A stretch of 64,000 bases of DNA from CAZWDL01 sp964632995 (GCA_964632995.1 CAZWDL010000002.1:62001-126000); one strand, 5' to 3'; shown: positions 43,982 to 52,764, numbered from the stretch's first letter. Numbers and translations: made by a program. The notes: generated by a model not told the origin, from the sequence alone.

Positions 43982-44785
43982 TTACAGGATCTCCCGCATC
44001 TGCTTTTGAATGGCCATAGCGGCCAGACGGGCCTCATCGGCGAAGCCTTCGCGGTCACCGGCGTAGAGGATGCCGCGGGAGGAATTGACGAGCAGACCGA
44101 GCTGCTCATTACGACCATGCCGGCTAACGCCTTCCAGGTCGCCTCCCTGAGCACCCACGCCGGGCACCAGCAGAAAGTGTTCGGGGGCGATACGGCGGAT
44201 TTCGGCAAACTTTTCCGGATGCGTAGCGCCGACAACAAACATGAGCTCATCGGGACTACCCCACTCCATCGTTTTACGCATCACTTTCTCGTACAAAAGC
44301 CGGCCTCCTTCCTGGGGCGTCATCTGAAAATCAACGCTTCCCTGGTTGGAAGTCAGCGCCAAGACGATGACCCACTTTCCGGGAAAACCGAGGAAGGGCT
44401 TCACCGAATCTGCGCCCATATAAGGAGCCACGGTAAGGGCATCGACGTTGAGATGCTCGAAGAAAGCCCGGGCATACAAACCTGAGGTGTTACCGATATC
44501 GCCACGTTTGGCATCGGCAATAACAAAATGCTCCTCCGGAATATACTCCAGCGTGCGTTCCAGGGAGCGCCAGCCACGGGCGCCAAGCGCCTCGTAAAAT
44601 GCAAGATTGGGTTTGTAGGCCACGCAAAGGTCGCGCGTAGCATCAATGATCTGTTTGTTGAATTCAAAAAGGGGGTCCTCATACTGGGTGAGGAAGCGGG
44701 GAATGCGCCTGATATCGGTATCCAGCCCTACGCAGAGGTAGGATTGCTTTTTTTGAATTTGCTCAAAGAGCGCTGCTCTGGTCAT
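43982..44785 (-). CDS. pyrF: Orotidine 5'-phosphate decarboxylase
   Basis: A 267-residue PyrF that turns OMP to UMP in pyrimidine synthesis. The catalytic Lys-Asp network is in ADAKRGDIGNTSG (about 85-97); YLCVGLDTD starts the barrel and VPGVGAQGGD forms the phosphate loop. Length and layout fit the longer PyrF type-2 subfamily. The ATG ending at 44785 begins the conserved N-terminus; a TTG at 44836 is in frame but unlikely. It is the last of the minus-strand group mrp-nfu-pyrF, with 99 bases between nfu and pyrF. Confidence 0.95.
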   Translation of the reverse strand: MTRAALFEQIQKKQSYLCVGLDTDIRRIPRFLTQYEDPLFEFNKQIIDATRDLCVAYKPNLAFYEALGARGWRSLERTLEYIPEEHFVIADAKRGDIGNTSGLYARAFFEHLNVDALTVAPYMGADSVKPFLGFPGKWVIVLALTSNQGSVDFQMTPQEGGRLLYEKVMRKTMEWGSPDELMFVVGATHPEKFAEIRRIAPEHFLLVPGVGAQGGDLEGVSRHGRNEQLGLLVNSSRGILYAGDREGFADEARLAAMAIQKQMREIL

Positions 44786-44884
44786 AAAAAGAGGGCGAGG
44801 TAAAATAAACAATAGGAATGATCGACAGCATCTCAAAGGGTTTCTCCGGGGAGCACGACCGAGACCGGCTCTGCCCCGGCAACA

Positions 44885-45151
44885 TTATCCATCCACTCTG
44901 ATGCCGTTGACGGCCACGATACCGGAAACCTCCGGTATTTTCCCTTTGATAGCCTGTTCGATACCTGCTTTCATAGTCATGGCCGACATGGTACAATCCT
45001 TGCAGGTACCTAGCCATTTGATTTTGACGACGTGGTTATCGGTGACATCTACCACCTCTACATCTCCACCATCAACGGCAAGGTGCGGACGAACATCGTT
45101 CAGTGCGGCATCAACGCGTTGGATTAAATCTTTTTTCTCCGTAGAAGACAT
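44885..45151 (-). CDS. NifU-like C-terminal (NFU) iron-sulfur scaffold protein
   Basis: An 88-residue NFU domain protein. The CxxC that holds the cluster is in LGTCKDCTMSAMTM (about 54-57). It stores or carries Fe-S clusters to target enzymes. Downstream of mrp by 86 bases on the same strand, and followed by pyrF, so the two Fe-S handling proteins are probably made together. Confidence 0.92.
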   Translation of the reverse strand: MSSTEKKDLIQRVDAALNDVRPHLAVDGGDVEVVDVTDNHVVKIKWLGTCKDCTMSAMTMKAGIEQAIKGKIPEVSGIVAVNGIRVDG

Positions 45152-45237
45152 ATGTTAGAATTCAGCGTTCAGCTTGCGATTAATATTTAGTCTTAAGGCA
45201 GATAACCGGTGAAACTCCCTAAAGTTGAGGAACGGCC

Positions 45238-46347
45238 CTATTGAGTCTGAATTTTTACTATCTGCGTAGGGTCCATCATTTCGTTACGTACCGTTATTTG
45301 ACGGGCTGTGTTCCGGGCCACTTTCATGAGGGCTTCCGTTGTCAGCTCATCGTTCTCATCAAGAATGGCGGGTTTACCTTCATCACCCGATTCGCGAATT
45401 CCCTGGACGATGGGCACCTGGCCGAGCAACATGGACTCGCTCATTTTGGCCAGTTTTTTGCCGCCGCCCTGTCCAAACAGATAGTATTTGTTCTCGGGCA
45501 GTTCCTTGGGTGTAAACCAGGCCATATTTTCCACAACCCCAAGTATTGGCACCTCTACCGAAGGCAGGCGGAACATATTCATGGCCTTTACCGCATCGGC
45601 TACCGCCACTTCCTGCGGCGTGGTGACAATAATGGCGCCGGTAACCGGCACGGTTTGAACCAGCGTCAGTTGAATATCTCCGGTACCGGGCGGCAGATCG
45701 ACCACCATGTAATCCAACTCGGGCCAGATACAATCATTGAAGAATTGCTTGATGATGCCGGCCAATCGCGGACCACGCAGTACGACAGCCTGTTCCGGTT
45801 CGACGATAAAGCCGATGGACATCACCGGTAAACCATAGGCTTCCAGTGGCGTGATTTTAGGGGAGCCGTAAACCTCCTTGATTTTCGGGCGCTGGCCCTG
45901 CAATCCCAGCATGGTGGGAATGGAAGGGCCGTAGAGGTCGGCATCCAGCAATCCAACCCTTGCTCCCAGCTTTTTAAGACCGAGCGCCAGATTGACCGCG
46001 ATGGTAGATTTGCCGACCCCGCCTTTACCCGAAGCAACCGCAATGATATTCTTTACGTGTGGAAGCACTTTCGTTTGGCCCTGTCCCTGCTGTGCCTGAG
46101 CCGTACGCGCCATCATGTGTACGTTGACATTGGCCTCCGGGTATAATTCCTGCACTGCCTGCACACAGGCAAAATTCAGCGCTGCCTTGTTCTCCACATT
46201 CATGGAGGGCAGTTCCAGCGTGAAATTGATGTTTTCGCCGTCTGTTTCCAGATCCCGGACCATATTCATCGTAATGATGTCCTGGCCACTTTTGGGATCC
46301 TTTACCTGAGCTAGTGCTCTTACTATTTTGGTCTTATCGAAATCCAT
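45238..46347 (-). CDS. mrp: Mrp/ApbC Fe-S cluster carrier ATPase
   Basis: A 369-residue P-loop protein. Residues 1-85 form a DUF59/MIP18-like domain (ALAQVKDPKSGQDIITM). The deviant Walker A is VASGKGGVGKSTIAVNLALG (about 105-124), followed by DADLYGPSIPTMLGL and DYMVVDLPPGTGD (Walker B). The protein binds and delivers Fe-S clusters in the cytoplasm. The usual C-terminal CxxC of Mrp is not seen; check whether this branch uses another ligand set. The ATG ending at 46347 matches the promoter box at 46381-46388. Confidence 0.9.
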   Translation of the reverse strand: MDFDKTKIVRALAQVKDPKSGQDIITMNMVRDLETDGENINFTLELPSMNVENKAALNFACVQAVQELYPEANVNVHMMARTAQAQQGQGQTKVLPHVKNIIAVASGKGGVGKSTIAVNLALGLKKLGARVGLLDADLYGPSIPTMLGLQGQRPKIKEVYGSPKITPLEAYGLPVMSIGFIVEPEQAVVLRGPRLAGIIKQFFNDCIWPELDYMVVDLPPGTGDIQLTLVQTVPVTGAIIVTTPQEVAVADAVKAMNMFRLPSVEVPILGVVENMAWFTPKELPENKYYLFGQGGGKKLAKMSESMLLGQVPIVQGIRESGDEGKPAILDENDELTTEALMKVARNTARQITVRNEMMDPTQIVKIQTQ

Positions 46348-46380
46348 TGAATTACTCGTTTCTCTTTTACTGTCTTTACA

Positions 46381-46388
46381 CAAAAATA
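46381..46388 (-). promoter_or_regulatory. Predicted -7 element for the mrp-nfu-pyrF group
   Basis: On the minus strand the bases read TATTTTTG, an exact TAnnTTTG match, 34 bases before the ATG at 46347; a TTC about 18 bases further up could be a weak -33. Confidence 0.45.
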
Positions 46389-46563
46389 CAAACAATTAAC
46401 CGTACCGAACAGTTTTAAATGCTTATTTCCGCGTAGCCAAGCCAGGAGCGGGTTGGCGATAGCCCGGTACCGGTTTTGATATTTATCAAGGTGAGGAATT
46501 TAATTTTAATGACAAAACCAGGCGGATGGTATTATCGCAAAAAAATTGTTTATTTGCACTGCC

Positions 46564-48561
46564 ATGAAAGTCTACAACGACCTCAATAATCTTCCGGAGT
46601 TCAAAAACGCTGTGATCACCATCGGGTCCTTCGACGGGGTGCACCATGGGCATCAAAAGATTATTGAAAAGGTAAATCAGCTGGCGCGCAATATCGACGG
46701 AGAAAGTGTTTTGATCACTTTTCATCCTCATCCGCGCATGGTGGTTTACCCCAAAAGTGACGATCTGCAGTTACTCACCAGTATAGATGAAAAAGTAGAT
46801 CTGCTGGAGAGATACGGCGTTGACAACGTGGTGGTGGCGCCTTTCACCGTAGAATTCTCTCAGCAGAGCGCCGATGAATACATTCGGAAATTTCTTCTTG
46901 AAAAGTTTAATCCACGCTACATCGTCATCGGGTACGACCATCGCTTCGGCGTGGGCCGGCAGGGGGATATCAACTACCTGAAATGGCACGGCCAAAAGGA
47001 AGGTTTTGAAGTTATCACCATTAAGAAGCAGGAAGTAGAGGATATTGCCGTTAGTTCCACCAAAATCCGCCGGGCCCTCGAGAATGCGGATATCCAAACC
47101 GCCACGCGCCTGCTCAACCACTACTTTACCCTGACGGGAACAGTGGTACACGGACAACGTATCGGCGCCAGCCTGGGTTTCCCCACTGCCAACCTGGAAA
47201 TCACCCAAAAACACAAGCTTATTCCCCCCACCGGTATTTACGCCGTCCATGTTCTTCACCGGAAGGAACGCTACGGCGGTATGCTCTACATCGGTAACCG
47301 CCCTACCCTGCGGGATCACCACAACCGGACGATCGAGGTCAATATTTTCGATTTCGACAAAAATATTTACGGGGACAAACTGCGACTGGAAATCGTAGCG
47401 CACTTGCGGGAGGACAAAGCATTCGAGCATTTTGAAGCCCTCAGCGAACAACTGAAGAAAGACAAAAAAAAGGCCAGGCAACTATTGCGGACGACGGAAC
47501 AGGCAATGGGTAAAAAAAAAATGAAACACCCCTTGGTAGCCGTCGTTATCCTCAATTTTAACGGGAGGCGATACCTGGAAAAATTCCTGCCCTCCGTACT
47601 GGCCTGCACCTACCCGAACTTTAAAATTTACGTAGCCGATAACGGATCCAGTGACGCCTCTCTCGAGTTACTAGAAACCCAATATCCGGAAGTGGAACGC
47701 ATCGAGCTGGAACATAATTATGGTTTCGCCGCCGGCTACAACGAAGCGCTCCGACAGGTTGACGCCGACTACTACGTGCTGCTCAATTCGGATGTGGAAG
47801 TAACTCCCGGCTGGATAGAACCCATCCTTGAATTAATGGAACGGGATCTCACGGTAGCCGCTTGTCAGCCAAAAATAAAATCCTACCTCCATAAAGATAC
47901 CTTCGAATATGCCGGCGGCGCCGGCGGCTGGATCGACACACTTGGTTACCCATTCTGCCGGGGGCGCATTCTATCGCACATGGAACGCGATAAAGGCCAG
48001 TACGACAGCACCCAGGAAATTTTCTGGGCCTCCGGAGCAGCTTTGTTCATTCGGGGCCCCTTGTTTCATGCCATCGGAGGCTTCGATCCCGATTACTTTG
48101 CTCACTACGAAGAAATTGACCTCTGTTGGCGACTCAAACGAGCAGGGTATAAAATAATGGCCCGCCCCCGATCAGTTGTCTATCATGTAGGCGGCGGTAC
48201 GCTGACTTATAACACCCCCTTTAAAACTTACCTGAACTTCCGGAATACCCTCTATACCATCCTTAAGAACGAACCCCGCAAGCGGCTCCTCTGGCTGCTT
48301 CCCCTGCGCCTGCTCCTCGACGGCCTCGCCGCCGGCCTGTTTCTGGTACAAGGCAAATGGCGACACATCCAGTCTATCATTAAAGCACACTGGACTTTTT
48401 TTCCGCACATTCCCAAAACGATGCGCAAACGCCGCCAGAATGAAGAACTGATCCAAAAGGTCAGTATCCTTCCCGAAGCGAATCTCGCCGGCCGATACGA
48501 AGGGAGTATTATCTGGCAGTTCTATGCGCTAGGCAAGCGTGTCTTCCGGCAACTCGGATGA
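46564..48561 (+). CDS. ribF: RibF (riboflavin kinase/FAD synthetase) fused in frame to a family-2 glycosyltransferase
   Basis: One 665-codon frame. Residues 1-319 are RibF: the FAD-synthetase block ITIGSFDGVHHGHQKII (about 18-34), GYDHRFGVGRQGD (about 121-133), and the kinase block GASLGFPTANLE (about 199-210), so it makes FMN and FAD. Residues 320-665 form a GT2 (rhamnosyltransferase-like) enzyme with VVILNFNGRRYLEKFL, DNGSSDASL, LNSDVEVTPGW and the acceptor block HYEEIDLCWRLKRAGY. The two join at GGT-A10-TG (47509-47523). With nine A the RibF frame would stop at TGA in ATGA, and the glycosyltransferase would start there. The fusion may be real, or caused by slippage or sequence error. ATG 46564 is preferred to TTG 46546. 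Confidence 0.85.
   Translation: MKVYNDLNNLPEFKNAVITIGSFDGVHHGHQKIIEKVNQLARNIDGESVLITFHPHPRMVVYPKSDDLQLLTSIDEKVDLLERYGVDNVVVAPFTVEFSQQSADEYIRKFLLEKFNPRYIVIGYDHRFGVGRQGDINYLKWHGQKEGFEVITIKKQEVEDIAVSSTKIRRALENADIQTATRLLNHYFTLTGTVVHGQRIGASLGFPTANLEITQKHKLIPPTGIYAVHVLHRKERYGGMLYIGNRPTLRDHHNRTIEVNIFDFDKNIYGDKLRLEIVAHLREDKAFEHFEALSEQLKKDKKKARQLLRTTEQAMGKKKMKHPLVAVVILNFNGRRYLEKFLPSVLACTYPNFKIYVADNGSSDASLELLETQYPEVERIELEHNYGFAAGYNEALRQVDADYYVLLNSDVEVTPGWIEPILELMERDLTVAACQPKIKSYLHKDTFEYAGGAGGWIDTLGYPFCRGRILSHMERDKGQYDSTQEIFWASGAALFIRGPLFHAIGGFDPDYFAHYEEIDLCWRLKRAGYKIMARPRSVVYHVGGGTLTYNTPFKTYLNFRNTLYTILKNEPRKRLLWLLPLRLLLDGLAAGLFLVQGKWRHIQSIIKAHWTFFPHIPKTMRKRRQNEELIQKVSILPEANLAGRYEGSIIWQFYALGKRVFRQLG
47512..47521 (+). 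other. A10 homopolymer at the ribF-glycosyltransferase junction
   Basis: Ten adenines stand directly before TG of the glycosyltransferase ATG. A run this long can slip in transcription, replication or sequencing. One base fewer restores an ATGA stop-start overlap between two separate genes. Confidence 0.9.
47521..48561 (+). CDS. Glycosyltransferase family 2 (independent reading, if the A tract is read as nine)
   Basis: The portion after the junction reads as a complete 346-residue GT2 from MKHPLVAVVILNFNGRRYL. It has the nucleotide-sugar motif LNSDVEV (about residues 90-96), ADNGSSDASLEL before it, and the HYEEIDLCWRLK block near residue 200, then a C-terminal amphipathic helix and one hydrophobic stretch (about 255-275). 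GT2 enzymes of this type extend cell-surface polysaccharides. It overlaps the fused frame listed above and is the alternative gene model. Confidence 0.6.
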   Translation: MKHPLVAVVILNFNGRRYLEKFLPSVLACTYPNFKIYVADNGSSDASLELLETQYPEVERIELEHNYGFAAGYNEALRQVDADYYVLLNSDVEVTPGWIEPILELMERDLTVAACQPKIKSYLHKDTFEYAGGAGGWIDTLGYPFCRGRILSHMERDKGQYDSTQEIFWASGAALFIRGPLFHAIGGFDPDYFAHYEEIDLCWRLKRAGYKIMARPRSVVYHVGGGTLTYNTPFKTYLNFRNTLYTILKNEPRKRLLWLLPLRLLLDGLAAGLFLVQGKWRHIQSIIKAHWTFFPHIPKTMRKRRQNEELIQKVSILPEANLAGRYEGSIIWQFYALGKRVFRQLG

Positions 48562-48631
48562 ATTATAAGCTTGCCTGGTTTCCCTAATACCGCCTAGCGT
48601 TGAATAGCCTTTTTGCAAGCAGAACTTCCTT

Positions 48632-50377
48632 TTACACCGTGGGGCTGGTTGCTTTCACCTCTTTTTCCAGATACTCAGACGTAAAGTACTTGGATAAAAA
48701 GCGATCGACATTGTCGAAGAAAATGGATTGCACGATAACTTCAGGCTGGTGACCGAACATCAGTTTTTCCACTTCTCCCGGAGATAGGCGCACTGCTTTT
48801 CCTTCTTTGGCACAGTTGATGGGCTTACCGCTTTTAAGATAGTTCACCATTTCTTCCTCCAGTTCGGGAAAACAGAGTACGTCCCGGTAGGAATTAAAAG
48901 GATTGACGATGCCGTCATAATCGCTGCCCAGCGCAACGATTTTCCAGCTCTCTGCCGGGTCTTTGCCCATAACACGAGCTTCGTCACTGGCGATTTTGAC
49001 AATGTGGAAAATATTGGACCAGAGTAATTCCAGGTAATGATCCTTGAGTTCCATCTCGTACCGGGCCACTTTTTCCCGGGCCTTTTCACTAGACCTTTTC
49101 GACAATCGCTTGATCTTTTTCTTGAGCTTTTTAGCCCGTCGCTTAAAATCGTTCCCTGGCATTCTCCCTTCGTGGAGCACCAGTCCGATGATCCCGTCTG
49201 AGCGATAAATCTCCTGTATATCTTCATCGGTCAGGTTAATTTGCCAGCGGCTGAAGAAGGCATCCTTATCCTGTTTTTCAGCATCTTGATGCTTTCCGGC
49301 TTCGGTCAGTGAAGGCCAGCCACTAACAGCGGCATGACTGGAAATGATAGGAATAATATCCTGATGCTGCTTTCTTCTTTCTTCGACATACTGGTAAAAT
49401 GTTCGGCGAGCGGCAACACTCATGTGTTTCGTGTCGATCAGAATCCGCCGCCCCTTACTTCTGTCCAGCACTAGTTCCAGGACCTCTCTGCCCAGGTCGG
49501 AAAACCCTGCATTGAGAAAGGTTTCCTGATTGAAAATATGCCGCATGCCCGGTGAATTAGGCCAGGGTAAAAAAGAAATCAGGTTGGACTTGTCAGACAT
49601 GCTGCGCGCATGCCCCGCCAGTAAATTGTTAAAGTGATGGCAAAAAGTAATGAAAAAAGGAGTGTATTCACTTTTTTTAGTATTTCTGATATTATTCAGC
49701 AGAGAATCGCGCAACAAGGTCGCTTCAGCGCTGTCGAGTTGCTCGTAGGTTTTGGCAAAAGTCGAGTTGTGCCTGTAATGACCAAAAGAATGCATGCCCT
49801 CGACGGTCAATATCCCCGTAATAGCCTTACCGTTCTTCATATTCTTACGGAACTCCTGGTAATTCCGGGCGATATTAAATTTGAATTCCGGATTATTCCT
49901 GGAAGTTTTTTCCATCTGCCGGAGCAGATATTCCCTTTCTTCTATGTATTGTTCGTAGTAGTTGACGCCATCGTCTTTGTCTCCGAATACGTTGTGTTCC
50001 AGGATAGTTTCTACCCGTTTTTTGGGGAAGCCTGCAACCGCGGCGCCCAGTGAAGCGTATTTTTTTTCCGGCAGCAGTACTTTTAACAGCAGACGAAAAG
50101 GTTGCCGTTGTTCCAAAGCGAACATTTGCCGTTCGACCGGATAAATACTGACAAAAAGGGCCATCACATGACCATGGGCGCAACCATCGAGGTGAGCTTG
50201 CGATTCTTTGGCAATTTCTTCAATTGCGCCCCGAATGGCGAAGTTCAGCTCCTTGAGCTCTTTTTCCTTTCTCGGGTAACGGTCCCAGATACAACGGCCT
50301 TCATTCTCAGGAAAGTTCTCATTGGCAAATCCCTTGAGCCCGGGATGTACGTGCAGATCTGCAATTTTAGTTTTCAT
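48632..50377 (-). CDS. Membrane dipeptidase-like (M19) amidohydrolase
   Basis: A 581-residue protein without a signal peptide. The M19-type metal site begins as IADLHVHPG (HxH, about 9-11), and further metal ligands are likely in ILTVEGMHSFG, ISSHAAVSG and GSDYDGIVNP. An unusual Lys/Arg/Glu-rich helical stretch (about residues 405-450) is inserted before the WSNIFHIVKIASDEA block. M19 enzymes cleave dipeptides, some with D-amino acids; here the large size and the charged insert set it apart from the 350-residue classical form. Single gene, convergent with the RibF/GT2 gene. Confidence 0.78.
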   Translation of the reverse strand: MKTKIADLHVHPGLKGFANENFPENEGRCIWDRYPRKEKELKELNFAIRGAIEEIAKESQAHLDGCAHGHVMALFVSIYPVERQMFALEQRQPFRLLLKVLLPEKKYASLGAAVAGFPKKRVETILEHNVFGDKDDGVNYYEQYIEEREYLLRQMEKTSRNNPEFKFNIARNYQEFRKNMKNGKAITGILTVEGMHSFGHYRHNSTFAKTYEQLDSAEATLLRDSLLNNIRNTKKSEYTPFFITFCHHFNNLLAGHARSMSDKSNLISFLPWPNSPGMRHIFNQETFLNAGFSDLGREVLELVLDRSKGRRILIDTKHMSVAARRTFYQYVEERRKQHQDIIPIISSHAAVSGWPSLTEAGKHQDAEKQDKDAFFSRWQINLTDEDIQEIYRSDGIIGLVLHEGRMPGNDFKRRAKKLKKKIKRLSKRSSEKAREKVARYEMELKDHYLELLWSNIFHIVKIASDEARVMGKDPAESWKIVALGSDYDGIVNPFNSYRDVLCFPELEEEMVNYLKSGKPINCAKEGKAVRLSPGEVEKLMFGHQPEVIVQSIFFDNVDRFLSKYFTSEYLEKEVKATSPTV

Positions 50378-50558
50378 GAGATTAGGGGTTTAGGTTAAAA
50401 AATGATTCTATTTTTATAACCTGCTCGACAGCAAACTAATTCCCAAAAACCCAGTTCTAATCCGTATTAGTATTGTTGTTTTTACACTATTTTTTTCGTA
50501 AACCGAACGGCGCTTGAAGCTTTCCGTTACGGATAGAAATTTTGTTGCGGAGTCTGCG

Positions 50559-50566
50559 TATTTTTG
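50559..50566 (+). promoter_or_regulatory. Predicted -7 element for the pseudouridine synthase gene
   Basis: TATTTTTG fits TAnnTTTG, 67 bases before the ATG at 50633; the TTG upstream is closer than ideal. Confidence 0.4.
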
Positions 50567-50632
50567 CTTTCCAAAATAATCATTCATGGTCCCGAAGAAC
50601 GACCGGGGTTCATTCAAACCAGCAACTGAGGC

Positions 50633-51361
50633 ATGGCCAAACAACGCGTGGATATCCTCTACCAGGACGATCAAATCATTGTAGTCAACAAACCACCGGG
50701 GGTACTGACGATTCCCGACCGGCACAAACCCGAGCTTTTCAACCTGCAACACTTTCTCAACGAGACCTACGGCCGGGTCTGGGTCGTTCACCGCCTCGAC
50801 CGGGAGACAAGCGGAGTACTCGTCTTCGCCAGGCAGGCCGGGGCTCACCGTGATCTATCCCTGCAGTTCGAAAAGCGGCAGGTCCAAAAACATTACCTGG
50901 CCCTGGTAGACGGGCTGCCCACGCCCCGGGAGGCCGAAATCGACAAGCCCATCGGCCCGCACCCCGGGCAGGCAGGCAAAATGGCGATCATACGTACCGG
51001 CAAACCCTCCATATCCCGTTACCGGGTCCTGGAAAGCTTCCGGCAATTTTCCCTGCTCGAAGTCGAAATCATGACCGGCCGGACCCACCAGATCCGGGTC
51101 CACCTGGCCGCCATCGGGCATCCGCTGGCAGTAGACCCCCTTTACGGCAAACGCGAAGGATTCTATTTGTCAGAAGTGAAGGGGCAAAAATACCAGCTGG
51201 CTAAACATAAAGAAGAACGGCCCCTGATGTCGCGCAATAGTCTCCACGCCTACAAATTATCCTTTGATCATCCAGCTACAAAAAAGCGGATGGAAATTGA
51301 AGGGCCGCTACCTAAGGATTTCGGAGCGGTAATAAAACAACTGCGCAAGTGGGGAAAATGA
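50633..51361 (+). CDS. RluA-family pseudouridine synthase
   Basis: A 242-residue enzyme that isomerises uridine to pseudouridine in rRNA or tRNA. The RluA motif VHRLDRETSGVLVFAR (Asp about 50) is intact, as are the second motif MTGRTHQIRVHLAAIGHPLA and the C-terminal block SLHAYKLSFDHPA. No N-terminal S4 domain is present, which points to the shorter RluA/YlyB group. Monocistronic by spacing; specific target uridine cannot be told from sequence. Confidence 0.93.
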   Translation: MAKQRVDILYQDDQIIVVNKPPGVLTIPDRHKPELFNLQHFLNETYGRVWVVHRLDRETSGVLVFARQAGAHRDLSLQFEKRQVQKHYLALVDGLPTPREAEIDKPIGPHPGQAGKMAIIRTGKPSISRYRVLESFRQFSLLEVEIMTGRTHQIRVHLAAIGHPLAVDPLYGKREGFYLSEVKGQKYQLAKHKEERPLMSRNSLHAYKLSFDHPATKKRMEIEGPLPKDFGAVIKQLRKWGK

Positions 51362-51404
51362 GTTGATGCTGGGATTCCATAGGGCTAATGCCATCAGACC
51401 GGGG

Positions 51405-51746
51405 TTACCCTAGAAACTCATCCAGCTCAGCGTCCAGGAATTGCTGCATACGGTCCTGCAATTCATCGTAGGCTTCCAAAAGTTTCACTCCAGCCCGGGT
51501 TAGTTCGGCGCTCCCGCCCCCTTTCCCCCCCTGATGGGTAAGGATAATATCCTGGTTAGCCAGCTCGCTGATCTGCTCGGCGCGTCGCCGGGCCTCGTCA
51601 TAAGAGATTCCAATTTGCTCCGCGGCTGCGGTCAGAGCCCCCTGTTCCCGGATATTTTTCATCAACTCAATCTCGTCGGGACCGAGAAACTCCTTACCAC
51701 CCGCCCGTACAATAAGCCGACAATGAAAACTGACATCGTTGATCAT
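51405..51746 (-). CDS. ModE-like winged-helix transcription regulator
   Basis: A 113-residue protein with a LysR/ModE-type HTH: IELMKNIREQGALTAAAEQIG and ISYDEARRRAEQISELA, then HQGGKGGGSAELTRAG in the wing. It lacks the molybdate-binding TOBE part of ModE, so it is the short form. It is divergent from the 2OG oxygenase with a 135-base shared region and could control it, or be self-regulated; neither is shown. No other molybdenum gene is nearby. Confidence 0.88.
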   Translation of the reverse strand: MINDVSFHCRLIVRAGGKEFLGPDEIELMKNIREQGALTAAAEQIGISYDEARRRAEQISELANQDIILTHQGGKGGGSAELTRAGVKLLEAYDELQDRMQQFLDAELDEFLG

Positions 51747-51835
51747 AATGCTGTTCTATCTTTTTTGAATCTAATTTCTGCTCTTTTTACTACACAGTTG
51801 GCATACCACTTGTTTTTGAACATCAACTATTCCCG

Positions 51836-51843
51836 TATATTTG
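51836..51843 (+). promoter_or_regulatory. Predicted -7 element for the 2OG oxygenase gene
   Basis: TATATTTG fits TAnnTTTG, about 40 bases before the chosen ATG at 51882. A TTG at 51816-51818 lies 17 bases upstream. Confidence 0.5.
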
Positions 51844-51881
51844 TTGCCGCTGAGCAGCGAACTCCTCAGCTTATTAACAAA

Positions 51882-52757
51882 ATGCAATCCGTTCACCTTA
51901 TGGCACAAGAAGACACCCAGGCGCCAATTCTGGACCTCGACAAATGTCGAAAAAAGTTTACCGAGCAGTCCGAATCCTATCAACAGGCAAATCCCTACCC
52001 TCATGCTCAGTTCGATAATTTTCTGGAAGAATGGGCGGCGCACGAAGCGATGAATGCTTTTCCTGCTGTAAAAGACGACGGCTGGATACACTACGTGCAT
52101 GTCAATGAGAAAAAACACGGCCTGAATAAAATGGATCTGATTCCGGATTTCATCCGGCAGGTCATCAGCCAACTGAACAGCGACGAGTTCGTAGCCGTAC
52201 TGAGTGAACTCACCGGCATCGAAGGGCTTCAAGCCGATCCCACGCTTGAAGGGGGCGGACTGCATCAATCACAGCGCGGCGGCTACCTGAACATCCACGC
52301 CGACTTCACCGTGCACCCTCATAAGCGCAACTGGCGCCGGCGGGTCAATCTCCTGGTTTATCTCAACGGGGGATGGCAACCCGAATACCGCGGTGAACTC
52401 GAACTGTGGACACGTGACATGAAGGAATGCGCCCAACGCATCAGTCCGGTCTTCAACCGCTGTGTTATTTTCAATACGGACGAGGATTCCTACCACGGCC
52501 TCCCCGATCCCATCCAGTGCCCGGAAGAAATGACCCGCAAATCCATCGCCCTTTACTATTTCACCGAAGAAAAGAAGGCGCCTAAAAAGCGTGGCACCAA
52601 CTATCAGGCGCGCCCCGACGACGGCTTCAAACGCTTTCTCATCTGGGCCGATAAAAAATTGGTCAACACCTATAGCGCTGTCAAAGGTTATCTGGGTATC
52701 AATGATGATTTCGTCAGCAAAATCCTCAACAAACTGGGAGGCGGGAAGAAGAAATAG
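51882..52757 (+). CDS. 2-oxoglutarate/Fe(II)-dependent oxygenase
   Basis: A 291-residue enzyme of the 2OG-Fe(II) oxygenase family. The iron-binding HxD is in GGYLNIHADFTVHPHKR (His/Asp about 148-150), the second iron His in SYHGLPDP (about 205), and the 2OG-binding Arg in MTRKSIALYYF (about 220). The double-stranded helix strands VNLLVYLNGGW and GELELW lie between. It is predicted to hydroxylate a protein, amino acid or lipid; the substrate is unknown. The frame runs from 51534 but overlaps the divergent regulator; the start could also be ATG 51900. A hairpin repeat and terminator lie directly downstream. Confidence 0.85.
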   Translation: MQSVHLMAQEDTQAPILDLDKCRKKFTEQSESYQQANPYPHAQFDNFLEEWAAHEAMNAFPAVKDDGWIHYVHVNEKKHGLNKMDLIPDFIRQVISQLNSDEFVAVLSELTGIEGLQADPTLEGGGLHQSQRGGYLNIHADFTVHPHKRNWRRRVNLLVYLNGGWQPEYRGELELWTRDMKECAQRISPVFNRCVIFNTDEDSYHGLPDPIQCPEEMTRKSIALYYFTEEKKAPKKRGTNYQARPDDGFKRFLIWADKKLVNTYSAVKGYLGINDDFVSKILNKLGGGKKK

Positions 52758-52764
52758 CACATCG

